The notes under the pieces were generated by a model. It made no database searches. It had not been told where the DNA came from and was given only the letters and a program-made list of their open reading frames with translations. Shown here piece by piece: positions 9,091 to 17,774 of a stretch of 64,000 nucleotides of DNA. The DNA comes from Hymenobacter sp. BT559 (lineage in GTDB: Bacteria; Bacteroidota; Bacteroidia; Cytophagales; Hymenobacteraceae): the NCBI RefSeq assembly GCF_016427535.1, contig NZ_JAELXV010000003.1:1-64000 (forward strand), given 5' to 3'. A program made the translations under genes and the position numbers. Position 1 is the first letter of the stretch; each line of letters starts with the position of its first letter.

Positions 9091-10362
9091 ATGAAATTTT
9101 CTCCAACTATTAGTCTACTGGCCATGGGGGCGCTGGCCCTCGCCAGCTGCAGCGGCAGCAAGAAAGGCACGGCCACGAACCCCGGCAAAAGCTCTTCGAC
9201 TACTGGCATCGAGTACAATACCGATGAGGGCATGAAGGTGTCGAGCTTCAAGAAAATACCGACCGGCCCGGGCCTGGTATACATTGAAGGCGGCCGCACC
9301 GTGCTGGGCACAATGGAGGAAGACGTGACGAACACGCACGACAATATGGAGCGCACGGTGACTATCGCCTCGTTCTATATGGACGAAGCGGAGGTGGCCA
9401 ACATTCACTGGCTCGAATACCTGCACTACCTGCGTAAGGACTCGACCGAGGAGCAATACAAAGCTGCTCTGCCCGACACTACCGTGTGGGCCCGCGACCT
9501 GTCGTTCAACGACCCCTATGTAACTTATTACCTCCGTTACCCCGGCTTCCGCTACTTCCCGGTAGTGGGTGTAAACTGGCTGCAAGCTGACCGCTACTGC
9601 ACGTGGCGCACGGCCAAGGTTAACGAGAACCTAGGTAAGAGCGGCGGCTCGTCGAAAGGCGGTGGCCTGTTTGGCAAAAAGAAGAAAAAAGGCGACGATG
9701 CTGGCGCTGCTGCCGCTGGCTCGGCCGAAGGTGCTGGCGCCCTTGCTAATGGTAAAGGTGGCCCGTCTATCGAGCAGGGCACTTCGCTGCCCAACTACCG
9801 CCTCCCTACCGAAGCTGAGTGGGAATACGCCGCTCAGGCCCTCGTAGGCACTCAGGAAGTAGGCAACGAAAACCAAGAGGTGAAGCGCATCTATCCCTGG
9901 GATGGTCGCTCGACCCGCAATGCCTACGGCCGCAAGCAAGGCCAGTTCTTGGCTAACTTTAAGCGTGGCCGTGGTGACTACGCTGGTATTGCCGGCAGCC
10001 TGAATGACGGCGCCATGATTACGGACTACGTGTACGCTTATCCGCCCAACGACTACGGCCTGTATAACATGGCTGGCAACGTAAACGAATGGGTACAAGA
10101 CGTATATCGCCCGCTCTCGTTCCAAGACGTAGAAGACCTGAACCCCTTCCGTCGCAACGGCGTGAGCGACCCCGAGGGCAAGTACGACAAGAAAGGCTAC
10201 CAGTCGCTGATTGACGACCACGTGCGTGTATACAAAGGCGGTTCGTGGCGCGATGTGGCGTACTACCTCTCGCCCGGTACGCGCCGCTTCATGGCTGAAG
10301 ACTCGGCCACGGCTACCATCGGCTTCCGTTGCGCGATGATTAACGCTGGCTCTAATAAGTAA
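9091..10362 (+). CDS. gldJ: GldJ-like gliding/T9SS lipoprotein (SUMF1 fold)
   Basis: A 423-aa lipoprotein: lipobox LASC puts the lipidated Cys at residue 20. The rest is a formylglycine-generating-enzyme-like (SUMF1) fold with FPVVGVNWLQADRYCTWR, LPNYRLPTEAEWEYAA and PNDYGLYNMAGNVNEWV. The stretch QFLANFKRGRGDYAGIAG followed by YVYAYPPND fits GldJ better than its paralogue GldK. GldJ stabilises other gliding proteins and belongs with the T9SS core at the periplasmic side of the outer membrane. A Gly/Lys/Ala-rich insert (about 186-228) interrupts the fold. The gene is 70 bp after porP/sprF and probably co-transcribed. GldK is the main alternative. Confidence 0.8.
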   Translation: MKFSPTISLLAMGALALASCSGSKKGTATNPGKSSSTTGIEYNTDEGMKVSSFKKIPTGPGLVYIEGGRTVLGTMEEDVTNTHDNMERTVTIASFYMDEAEVANIHWLEYLHYLRKDSTEEQYKAALPDTTVWARDLSFNDPYVTYYLRYPGFRYFPVVGVNWLQADRYCTWRTAKVNENLGKSGGSSKGGGLFGKKKKKGDDAGAAAAGSAEGAGALANGKGGPSIEQGTSLPNYRLPTEAEWEYAAQALVGTQEVGNENQEVKRIYPWDGRSTRNAYGRKQGQFLANFKRGRGDYAGIAGSLNDGAMITDYVYAYPPNDYGLYNMAGNVNEWVQDVYRPLSFQDVEDLNPFRRNGVSDPEGKYDKKGYQSLIDDHVRVYKGGSWRDVAYYLSPGTRRFMAEDSATATIGFRCAMINAGSNK

Positions 10363-10397
10363 GCCTATACCACGGCTTCGCCGGAATTTATAGTTGT

Positions 10398-10429
10398 AAG
10401 AAAGGCCGCCCAAATGGGCGGCCTTTCTT
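10398..10429 (+). terminator. Intrinsic terminator after gldJ
   Basis: A 14-bp stem (10398-10411 with 10416-10429) with loop AAAT sits 35 bp beyond the stop and ends in TTTCTT. It closes the OmpA/PorP/GldJ group. Confidence 0.88.
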
Positions 10430-10506
10430 ATTTATTCCTAGGTTAAAAAGAGTCAGCTACAAAATCCGACTCATCGACAAATCCGACGAATCCGCGGTCC
10501 CGACAG

Positions 10507-11259
10507 CTATTCGGCACAGGCGATGGTAGCGATGCTTACCTGGCAGGCGCCTGCAGCTAAGAGCGCCACGCCGCATGCCTCTAGGGTAGCGCCGGTGGTC
10601 AGCACATCATCAACCAACAAGATGTGGCGACCTGTTACTTCTTGGGGCTGCGCTACCTCAAAGACTGTCGCCACATTCTGCCAGCGCTCGGTGCGGCTTT
10701 TGCGGGTTTGGGAGGCGGTGTGCTCAGTACGGCGTAGAGCGGCCGCGCTCCACGAGCAAGGCAGAGTAGCCGCCAGGCCGGCCGCAAACGCGGCGGCTTG
10801 GTTGTAGCCGCGGCGAGCCAGCTTGCGGCGGTGCAACGGCACAGGCACAATGAGGTCAAACTCGGGGCCTAGGCCGGCCGCGGCTAGCTCAGCCCCGTAG
10901 AGCTGACCTAGGGCCTTGCCCACCTCTTGCTGGCCTTGGTACTTGAGCTGGTGTAGCAAATGCTGGACTCGCCCATGCTGCAAAAACCGTAGATAGCTGA
11001 GGGTGTGTGCCACCGGCAGCTTGCCCCAAAAGCGGCGGCTCAGAGGATTTTGGGCCGCGGGCAGCAGGTGGTAATCGGTATAAGGAAGCTCGGCGCGACA
11101 CGTAGTGCACAGGTGCTGCTCGCCGACCACTAGCGCAGCTTGGCACGCCAAGCACGCCTGCGGAAAAAACAAGGCTATGAAATCGGTGAGGCAGGCGCGC
11201 AGCATGGGCAGGGTAGTGCCAAGTGGGGCGGTAACTTTGAAGCTGAAGCCGCTGCTCAC
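10507..11259 (-). CDS. comF: ComF family phosphoribosyltransferase-like protein
   Basis: A 250-aa cytoplasmic protein. The N-terminal part has a zinc-finger-like set of cysteines (CLACQ near 36-40, CTTC near 51-54). The C-terminal phosphoribosyltransferase domain ends in ILLVDDVLTTGATL, the PRPP-binding motif, preceded by DLIVPVPLHRRKLARRGYNQA, which is diagnostic for ComF/GntX. ComF proteins are needed for DNA uptake during transformation in several bacteria. Whether this one is involved in competence cannot be told from the context. Convergent with gldJ and divergent from the AhpD-like gene. Confidence 0.9.
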   Translation of the reverse strand: MSSGFSFKVTAPLGTTLPMLRACLTDFIALFFPQACLACQAALVVGEQHLCTTCRAELPYTDYHLLPAAQNPLSRRFWGKLPVAHTLSYLRFLQHGRVQHLLHQLKYQGQQEVGKALGQLYGAELAAAGLGPEFDLIVPVPLHRRKLARRGYNQAAAFAAGLAATLPCSWSAAALRRTEHTASQTRKSRTERWQNVATVFEVAQPQEVTGRHILLVDDVLTTGATLEACGVALLAAGACQVSIATIACAE

Positions 11260-11310
11260 AGGTAGCGGCCTACTACTAGCGCTACAATAGTAGCTTATTT
11301 TCTACTGATT

Positions 11311-11703
11311 ATGTCTCTCACCACCGATTTTAACGACTACCGCCAGCGCATGAACGAGCGGGTGATGTCGTACGACAACAAGGTTATCAAGCGCTTTTTC
11401 AACCTTGACACCAACGCCTACGCCGAAGGTGCGCTGCCGGTGAAGGTAAAGGAAATGCTAGGCCTGGCTTGCTCGCTGGTGCTGCGCTGCGACGACTGCG
11501 TGAAATACCACCTAGGCAAGTGCCACGAGGAGGGCCTGAGCGATGACGAAGTATTTGAAATCTTCTCTATTGCCAACCTCATCGGCGGCAGCATCGTCAT
11601 TCCGCACTTCCGCCGGGCCGTGGAGTATTGGGAAACGCTGCGCGCAGAAGCCGCCCTTGGTGCCGCGCACCACTCAGCCACCCACCCGCCGCATGAGCAC
11701 TAA
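11311..11703 (+). CDS. Carboxymuconolactone decarboxylase/AhpD-like protein
   Basis: A 130-aa all-helical protein of the CMD/AhpD family. The redox-type motif C60-DD-C63 with H67 (RCDDCVKYHLGKC) is intact, and EGLSDDEVFEIFSIA follows as in the family. AhpD-type members act as thiol reductants or peroxidases; a real substrate cannot be assigned. The gene overlaps the next one by 11 bp, implying translational coupling. Confidence 0.87.
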   Translation: MSLTTDFNDYRQRMNERVMSYDNKVIKRFFNLDTNAYAEGALPVKVKEMLGLACSLVLRCDDCVKYHLGKCHEEGLSDDEVFEIFSIANLIGGSIVIPHFRRAVEYWETLRAEAALGAAHHSATHPPHEH

Positions 11704-12076
11704 TAACTTCCAGGACGCGGCCGGGCACGAAACCGAGGCCGCATTCAACGCCCGCTGGGAGGCACTGCTAGCCACCATGCAGGAGCGGTTTGGCCGCCGG
11801 CCCGACCTCAACGCGCTGCTGCTGCTAATAGGCGTACAGGAGCTAGGGCAAGGTGTAGCCGACTTTACGAAGGAGCAGAAGCAAGACCTTATGCACATTG
11901 CTACGTGCAAGCTCTTTAGCCTTAGTGGCTATTATGAGCTAGCGCGTGTCGATGACGAGGGCTGGCCGCACTATAACCTGTTGCAGCCAGTACCATTTGC
12001 CAACCTCAAGGAGCAGGAGCGCATGCTGAAATGGCACATCCTGGAATATTTTGATGCATTGGAAAACGAGGATTGA
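11693..12076 (+). CDS. Conserved hypothetical protein
   Basis: The ATG at 11693 gives a 127-aa protein (MSTNNFQDAAGHETEAAF...). Longer upstream frames would overlap most of the AhpD-like gene and read as its frame shadow, so they were not used. The sequence is acidic with a YELARVDDEGWPHYNLLQPVP segment and no signal peptide or membrane helix. I do not recognise the family. Its 11-bp overlap with the AhpD-like gene indicates the two are made together. Confidence 0.75.
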   Translation: MSTNNFQDAAGHETEAAFNARWEALLATMQERFGRRPDLNALLLLIGVQELGQGVADFTKEQKQDLMHIATCKLFSLSGYYELARVDDEGWPHYNLLQPVPFANLKEQERMLKWHILEYFDALENED

Positions 12077-12127
12077 GTACACGCTGGTGCGGGCTCTTTC
12101 CTAGGTTCCTATTTTCTATCGCTTCGC

Positions 12128-12901
12128 TTGAAAATCGTTTCTTATAACGTCAATGGCCTGCGCTCGGCCCTGAGCAAGGGCCTGCTTGACTGGGTGGCCG
12201 ACACCCGGCCCGATGTGCTGTGCCTGCAAGAGATAAAAGCCGGCACCGCAGCCCTCGACGTGAGCGGCCTCACCGACCTAGGGTACCATGCCTACCTGCA
12301 CCCGGCCCAAAAGCCGGGCTACAGCGGCGTGGCTACCTTCAGCCGCGTGCAGCCCAAGGCGGTGGTGACGGGCTGCGGCGAGCCGCTGTATGACAACGAA
12401 GGCCGGGTACTGCGGCTCGATTTTGAAGGAGTATCGGTGCTGAACACCTATATGCCCTCGGGCACGAGCGGCCCGGAGCGCCAGGCGTTTAAGGTGGCCT
12501 GGCTGCACTACTTCCGGTCCTATGTGGCTCGGTTGCGGCAAGATGCCACAGCGGGTCCGTTGGTGATTGGGGGCGACTATAACTGCTGCCAAACGCCCAT
12601 CGACCTGCACAATCCCAAGGCCAACCAGAACAGCCCCGGCTACACCCCCGAGGAGCGGCAGTGGTTTCGCGATTTACTAGCCGATGGCTTCATCGACTCG
12701 TTTCGGCACTTGCACCCCGATGCTACGGGCCACTACTCGTGGTGGAGCTATCGGGCGGGCTCGCGCAAGCGCAACGTGGGCTGGCGCCTCGACCACCTAC
12801 TGCTCGACCAAGCCCTGCTGCCGCACCTGCGTGCATCGGGCCTCTGGCCCGACGCGGTGCACTCCGACCACTGCCCAGCTTGGGTAGAGCTTGCCGTTTA
12901 A
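12128..12901 (+). CDS. xth: Exodeoxyribonuclease III
   Basis: A 257-aa endonuclease/exonuclease/phosphatase-fold enzyme that acts on abasic sites in DNA repair. Motifs are in order: KIVSYNVNGLRSAL, LCLQEIKA (metal-binding Glu), YSGVATFSR, GGDYNCCQTPIDLHNPK (catalytic Asp/Asn), WRLDHLLLD and HSDHCPAWVEL (catalytic Asp-His). The start is a TTG at 12128: it gives exactly the usual family N-terminus MKIVSYNVNG, and no ATG or GTG fits. 51 bp after the previous gene. Confidence 0.93.
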   Translation: MKIVSYNVNGLRSALSKGLLDWVADTRPDVLCLQEIKAGTAALDVSGLTDLGYHAYLHPAQKPGYSGVATFSRVQPKAVVTGCGEPLYDNEGRVLRLDFEGVSVLNTYMPSGTSGPERQAFKVAWLHYFRSYVARLRQDATAGPLVIGGDYNCCQTPIDLHNPKANQNSPGYTPEERQWFRDLLADGFIDSFRHLHPDATGHYSWWSYRAGSRKRNVGWRLDHLLLDQALLPHLRASGLWPDAVHSDHCPAWVELAV

Positions 12902-12939
12902 GCCAAAAGAGCCGCCCTGGTGGGGCGGCTCTTTTGGCT
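12901..12939 (+). terminator. Intrinsic terminator after exonuclease III
   Basis: A 17-bp perfect stem (12901-12917 with 12923-12939) with a 5-base loop starts at the last base of the stop codon. It has A and T runs on its flanks and may also serve the convergent gene at 13001. Confidence 0.88.
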
Positions 12940-13000
12940 TAGTGCGAATAAAAGGACAACAATCAAGGAATCAGAATGCAGGACAAGAATAAGTGGACGT

Positions 13001-15169
13001 TTAGCGATTGAGCACTAAGCGCTTGGCGGCCAACTGCTGGCCGACTGCATTGCGCAGTACTACCTGGTATATCCCCATGGGCAAGCCGGCAGTAAGCAGC
13101 GTGGCAGACTGCGCCTCGCTGCTGACGAACTGCTGGCGAAGTACTTGCCCTAGGGAAGAATAAATGATGACGGTGCCGCCCGCTGCCACCGAAGCCGGCA
13201 AGCGTACTGACACGGGGCTGTCGCCCGCCGGGTTAGGATACAGTGCAAAGCCTTCGGCAGAGCCACTGGCGGCCAGCGTAGCCACCGGGGAGAGCTGCTC
13301 GCTGCCCCCTAGGTCTACCTGACGCAGGCGATAGTAGAGCACCGTGCCCGCGGGGGCTGTGGCATCGAGCAGGCGGTACTGGCGCGTGGCCGCACTGGCG
13401 CCCGCGGCGGCCACCTGGCCCACCGCCTGGAAACCCGCCTGCGGATTAGTGGCGCGCTCTACTACAAAATAGGCGCTACGCTGCTCGCTAGCCGTAGCCC
13501 ACACTATCTCTACCGCCGCAGTGCCCGCAGGGCGGCTTGCGCCAAAGCTGGTGAGCACTACCGGCAGAGGACCCGCCGGTGAAATAGCTTGTAGGGTCCC
13601 ACGGTCATCTGCAAAGGCCGAGTATACCCGCGCATTGTTGAGGAGGCTGGCAGTTGCTTTTAGCGTGATGCTTACCTGAGCAAAATTGCGCGTGGTGCGA
13701 AAGCTCACCTCCTGCTTACCGCCAGGCAGCAAATTGGCGGTAAGCAGCGAGTTGCTGGTAGCCGTTTCAAGTACGTTGCCCGCCGCATCGTGTGTCGCCA
13801 GCACAATGTTGGCCAATACGCTTGCGTCGAGCACTGTATTCTGACCTAGGACGACACCCGCCCGGTTGCCCACTACACCAGTAGTAGTAAGTGGAAACAG
13901 CACCTGTGTTGAGGACAAAGCGCCAATGCCTTGGTTGAAGCTCAAATAGGGCGAGCCCGTGCTTGGCGCTGTGACGCCACTACTGCAAAGCGTACAGATA
14001 CCATTGTTTTTTATCGTATAGTTGTTTTGGCTGAGCGGATACGAGGTAGCAACGGTGTTCGCCGTGAAGCCCACATTTTCGAGGCCAAAGCCATAGTAAA
14101 TGTTCAAGTTGTTGAGCAAGTCGAGCACGGCCGTGCGCTCGATGCTCACCTCATCAAAGGAAGCCGTCGCCGGAAAGCTGATAAGTGCTTTATCATTAGC
14201 GAGCAGTGTTAGCTGAAGCGGGTTGGTTGCGGTCGCTGTTTCTTGCAGCACCCCATTGCGGTAGGTGCGCAGGCGTAGGGCGTTGAGCACGCCTAGGTCG
14301 AGCAGGCCCGCGTTGCCAATCACAAACCCGGCGCGATAGCCGGTGGCAGGCACAGTGCCCGGCAGCTGCACTCGTAGCGTGCCGCCGCAGCCCGTGCCAA
14401 CTGAGGCGAGGCTACTAAACGACGCGTAGTTAGTAAGGTCGGCGTCGACGGCCCGCTCGGGGTTGTTGATGCCGCTGCCGACGCACAAGCCGCCCCCATC
14501 GGGGTTAGCCGTGCTGTAGCGGTCGGTTGAGGCTTGGGTGAACTGCGACAAAAAGCCCTTCACCTGCTTCGGGGTTTCGGGCCCGATGGCGTAGGCGTAG
14601 TGAATTTTGGTGGCCACGCCCAGCTGCACCGCTTGGCCAAACGTTATTTCTACCCGGTCGAAGGGGGCTTGGCTCACAAACTCCAACTGCGTGGGCTGCC
14701 CGGCAGGCGCTAGCAATGCTAGCTGCACCAGCGAGGCATCTACCACCTGCTCTTGCTGAAACGCTGCCCCTAGGTAGGTACGCAGCGTGATAGTGCCCAG
14801 GGCCTGCAGCTGGAGTGCTTGCGATAGCCCCAGCAGCGAAGGCGAATTGGTGGTGGAAACCAGCACGCCCGCCCGGAAGCCAGCTTGGCCGGTGCCAACC
14901 AGCGGCAGCCGCACTGTAACCGGGCTGGTGGTAGACACGGTGACGGTGGCCGTGAGCTGCTGCTGGGCAGCTTCACTGGCGAGGGCCAAGCTCACGTTAG
15001 GGCCACCTGCTGGCACCGTAATATTTTGCCCATCAGAATAATAGGCAGTGGCGGCTTGCCCCTGCCTAACTAGTGGCAGCAGCAATAGGAGCAACAGCAA
15101 CAGCCTGAGTTGTCTATGGCGCTTACAAGCGATTGTCAAAAATGGTACTATTTTCATAGCAGATAGCAT
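13001..15169 (-). CDS. Secreted T9SS cargo protein with repeated beta domains
   Basis: A 722-aa secreted protein. The signal peptide has a poly-leucine core (residues 22-33) after a basic n-region; ATG codons at 15169 and 15157 are both possible starts. Three related domains of about 160-180 residues follow, each with a TGYRAG/GFRAG/VGNRAG turn, then LLDLGVLNALRLRTYRNG-type strands and an F-x-x-V-x-I segment. Next is a fibronectin-like stretch (about 530-640), then the type A T9SS sorting domain starting GFALYPNPAGD and ending KRLVLNR. Function unknown; likely cell-surface or released. The repeats suggest internal duplication. Confidence 0.85.
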   Translation of the reverse strand: MLSAMKIVPFLTIACKRHRQLRLLLLLLLLLPLVRQGQAATAYYSDGQNITVPAGGPNVSLALASEAAQQQLTATVTVSTTSPVTVRLPLVGTGQAGFRAGVLVSTTNSPSLLGLSQALQLQALGTITLRTYLGAAFQQEQVVDASLVQLALLAPAGQPTQLEFVSQAPFDRVEITFGQAVQLGVATKIHYAYAIGPETPKQVKGFLSQFTQASTDRYSTANPDGGGLCVGSGINNPERAVDADLTNYASFSSLASVGTGCGGTLRVQLPGTVPATGYRAGFVIGNAGLLDLGVLNALRLRTYRNGVLQETATATNPLQLTLLANDKALISFPATASFDEVSIERTAVLDLLNNLNIYYGFGLENVGFTANTVATSYPLSQNNYTIKNNGICTLCSSGVTAPSTGSPYLSFNQGIGALSSTQVLFPLTTTGVVGNRAGVVLGQNTVLDASVLANIVLATHDAAGNVLETATSNSLLTANLLPGGKQEVSFRTTRNFAQVSITLKATASLLNNARVYSAFADDRGTLQAISPAGPLPVVLTSFGASRPAGTAAVEIVWATASEQRSAYFVVERATNPQAGFQAVGQVAAAGASAATRQYRLLDATAPAGTVLYYRLRQVDLGGSEQLSPVATLAASGSAEGFALYPNPAGDSPVSVRLPASVAAGGTVIIYSSLGQVLRQQFVSSEAQSATLLTAGLPMGIYQVVLRNAVGQQLAAKRLVLNR

Positions 15170-15459
15170 TCTGAAAGAAGAAGAGCGGGGATGCTATCAT
15201 TTTCCCCAATGATATTGCCACTGTATTTAAATATTTAATAAACAATAGGTTAACAAAAATCAGAAATCTATATTTTCCCAAAATGGAAACCCATTCTAAT
15301 AAATAGACAAATTCAGAATCTTTGTAAGCTAAAAATTCGTATTTTTGCTTAACTACCATTGAGTTACGTTACCCTGCCCAATTATAAACTTTCCAATAAT
15401 TTATTTCCTCTCTTATTTATCGACAGCTAGCTGAATAAGCTGGTTGCCGCTTTTTACCC
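15170..15459. other. AT-rich divergent intergenic region
   Basis: This 290-bp stretch is markedly more AT-rich than its surroundings and separates divergent genes. On plus, TATTTTTG at 15340-15347 fits the -7 box, but the nearest TTTG (15321-15324) is only 15 bp away, shorter than the usual 19. A 78-codon minus ORF across it lacks any coding character and was rejected. Confidence 0.5.
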
Positions 15460-16845
15460 ATGATAGCAGCAGCGACTTTTGACATATGGCTATTAGGAAA
15501 CAACGAGGCATATAGCAACTTGCTCAGCCACTACCTAGGCCGCAACCCAGACTACCGCTTGCGTCGGTTTTCTACCGTTGCCCTGGCCCTGGCCAGCGCC
15601 CAGGAAGGCGAGCAGCCCGAGGCAATTATTTTTGATTGTGGGCCAGCCCCCGATGCCGCCGCGCGGCGGGCCGTGCAGCAGTTGCGCCAACTGTTGCCCC
15701 AGGCCGGCTTGTTTCTGATTTCAAGTCAGGCCGACATTAGCACGGCCGTGGAGTTGGTGCGGCAAGGCGCCTCCGACTACCTCGTGAAGGACACTACCAC
15801 GCCCGACCGCCTGTGGCAGCTACTGGCCCAAGCCTGCCAACCCCGGGCCACGCCGCCCAGTCCCAAGGGCACCTGCCCCGAGGCCGCCAGCCTGCTCCTA
15901 GGTGAGCACAGCAGCATGCAGCGGGTACGCGAGCTTATTACCAAGGCTGCCCGCACCCTCATTACTGTGTCGATAACGGGCGAAACGGGCACGGGCAAGG
16001 AGCTAGTGGCCCAGGCCATCCATGCCCAGTCGGGCCGAGCCAGCCAGCCCTTTGTGGCCGTGAACATGGCCGCCATTCCGCGCGAGCTGCTCGAAAGCGA
16101 GCTATTTGGCCACGAGAAAGGTGCTTTTACGGGGGCTACGGCCCGCCGCGTGGGCCACTTTGAGGCGGCCAACGGGGGCACGTTGTTTTTAGACGAAATA
16201 GGCGACCTAGAGCTACCGCTGCAAGCCAAGCTGCTACGCGTGCTACAAGAGCGGGTCGTTACCCGCGTAGGTGGCTCCAAACCCGTGCCCTTCGATGTGC
16301 GGCTGGTAGTGGCTACGCATCGCGACCTGGCAGCCGAGGCGCGCGCCGGGCGCTTCCGCGAAGACCTTTACTACCGCCTACTGGGGCTGCCGATAGAGCT
16401 GCCGCCCCTGCGCGCCCGCGGCAACGACCGGCTCTTACTGGCCGACTACTTTGTGAGAAATTTCAGCCACGCCAACCGGCTGCCTATCCGCAGCTTCGAG
16501 GCAGAAGCCAAACGGCGCCTGCTAGCCTACCCTTTTCCGGGCAACGTGCGCGAGCTGAAGGCCGTGGTAGAGCTAGCCGCCGTGCTGGCCGATGGCGCGC
16601 ACATTGGCGCCGCCGACCTGCCGCCCCTGCAGGTGCCGGCTGCGGGGCGCGATTCTAGCATAATTCCTACCGCCACTGCTAACGGCACTATGCCTTCGCT
16701 TCGCGAGCAAACGCTGGCTATTATGCAACATGCGCTGCTCCAAACGCAAGGCGACGTAGTAGCTGCCGCGGGCCGCCTACGCATCGGCCGCTCTACTATG
16801 TACCGGCTTCTACAAAGCGGCCATTTGCGGCTACCGCAAGACTAG
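15460..16845 (+). CDS. Sigma-54-dependent response regulator (NtrC family)
   Basis: A 461-aa activator: receiver-like domain (about 5-125), AAA+ domain (about 145-380) and FIS-type helix-turn-helix at the C-terminus (TQGDVVAAAGRLRIGRSTMY). The AAA+ part has Walker A GETGTGKE (174-181), GAFTGA for sigma-54 contact (221-226), Walker B TLFLDEIGD (241-249) and FPGNVREL. In the receiver the likely phospho-Asp (D59) and Lys (K110) are present, but the N-terminal acidic pair is replaced by Asn-Asn (14-15), so Mg-dependent phosphorylation is doubtful. No kinase gene adjoins it. Target promoters are unknown. Confidence 0.9.
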   Translation: MIAAATFDIWLLGNNEAYSNLLSHYLGRNPDYRLRRFSTVALALASAQEGEQPEAIIFDCGPAPDAAARRAVQQLRQLLPQAGLFLISSQADISTAVELVRQGASDYLVKDTTTPDRLWQLLAQACQPRATPPSPKGTCPEAASLLLGEHSSMQRVRELITKAARTLITVSITGETGTGKELVAQAIHAQSGRASQPFVAVNMAAIPRELLESELFGHEKGAFTGATARRVGHFEAANGGTLFLDEIGDLELPLQAKLLRVLQERVVTRVGGSKPVPFDVRLVVATHRDLAAEARAGRFREDLYYRLLGLPIELPPLRARGNDRLLLADYFVRNFSHANRLPIRSFEAEAKRRLLAYPFPGNVRELKAVVELAAVLADGAHIGAADLPPLQVPAAGRDSSIIPTATANGTMPSLREQTLAIMQHALLQTQGDVVAAAGRLRIGRSTMYRLLQSGHLRLPQD

Positions 16846-17040
16846 GGCGGCAGACGCCTTAGGTAGAAATAAGTAGCTTAATGCTGGTACTGCACTTGCA
16901 AACCGGCTCTTTTGGGACAGCTTACTTCTTAAATGCCTTAATTTTACACGAACCCAGACTGCCTTTCCAGAGTTAAGTTTGTAGATGCTGCCTCGCCACG
17001 GTGGAGCGCATATTTCTCTTATCCTTTACTAGACTTTATT

Positions 17041-17148
17041 ATGTGGTTTTTGCTTTTCGGCCTTATTGCGGCCACTGCCATTCTTGCACTTGAAACGGCC
17101 CGCCGGGTACGTAACCTCGTAACCCCAGCTCCGGTGGTAGCTCGCTAG
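17041..17148 (+). CDS. Possible 35-aa single-pass membrane peptide
   Basis: An ATG at 17041 opens a 35-codon frame: a hydrophobic segment WFLLFGLIAATAILAL, then a basic turn ETARRVRN and a short tail, ending in TAG. It lies alone in a 393-bp gap and is followed 15 bp later by a perfect 23-bp terminator hairpin, which supports transcription of something small here. No family recognised. It may be a small membrane protein or just a chance frame. Confidence 0.5.
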   Translation: MWFLLFGLIAATAILALETARRVRNLVTPAPVVAR

Positions 17149-17163
17149 CCTGCTTCTGCGGTC

Positions 17164-17210
17164 TTAAAACAAGAAAAGCAGCCTAGACTAGGCTGCTTTT
17201 CTTGTTTTAA
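17164..17210. terminator. Bidirectional terminator, perfect 23-bp stem
   Basis: 17164-17186 and 17188-17210 are exact reverse complements around one base, with TTAAAAC/GTTTTAA ends. It lies between the small plus ORF at 17041 and the minus gene ending at 17239. Confidence 0.9.
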
Positions 17211-17238
17211 AACTTTCGGACCGCTGAGCGGCAGTTAC

Positions 17239-17625
17239 TTAGCGAATAATGAGCTTGCAGAGTTGGCTGGAGTTATCAGCCTCTAGCTTAACGTAATATA
17301 ACCCGTTAGCAAACTTGCTCAGGTCTAGGGTCTTGGTAGAGTGCTCATTGAGCTCGCTTAGCGTTTCGCGGTACATTACGGTACCAATCACGTTGAGCAC
17401 GCTAACTTCGGCACGCCGGCCTTCGAGGCCGCTAATGGTAAGGTGAATGATACCAGTGCTAGGGTTCGGATAAACTACTAGGGTGCGCTCCTCCGCTACG
17501 CGGCCCGTAACGGCTTGGTGATGCACAGCGGGCGCCGGGGCCGCCTCAGCGGGCAGCGCGAGGCTACCGCGCAGCAGCCCTAGGCTTGCCAACAGCATAC
17601 CACAAAATAGTACTCGTGTTTTCAT
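17239..17625 (-). CDS. Minimal T9SS cargo: signal peptide plus sorting domain
   Basis: A 128-aa protein with a signal peptide (residues 1 to about 28, cleaved near AEA), about 20 linker residues, and then a complete type A T9SS C-terminal domain from LVVYPNPSTGIIHLT (49) to LCKLIIR (128). There is essentially no passenger domain. It may be a small surface protein, a decoy or competitor for sorting, or a remnant of a larger gene; no remnant coding sequence is seen upstream. Transcribed alone. Confidence 0.82.
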   Translation of the reverse strand: MKTRVLFCGMLLASLGLLRGSLALPAEAAPAPAVHHQAVTGRVAEERTLVVYPNPSTGIIHLTISGLEGRRAEVSVLNVIGTVMYRETLSELNEHSTKTLDLSKFANGLYYVKLEADNSSQLCKLIIR

Positions 17626-17774
17626 AGCGATATCAACCAGAATAGCTTAGCTGGGTGGGATTAAAGTTACGGCTAGCTAAAAAATTGGTTTTACAAAAGT
17701 ACAGCAACTTGCCTATATAAACTACGCTAAAATGCAATATAACGCCAGTAAGCGAGTTTAGCCCTGATTATCCT

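Noticed and set aside
9631..10413. 260-codon minus-strand ORF
   Set aside because: Antisense to gldJ and its terminator; the sense gene is clearly real.
15123..15359. 78-codon minus-strand ORF in AT-rich gap
   Set aside because: Overlaps the start of the T9SS cargo gene and reflects low GC; no start context or conserved pattern.
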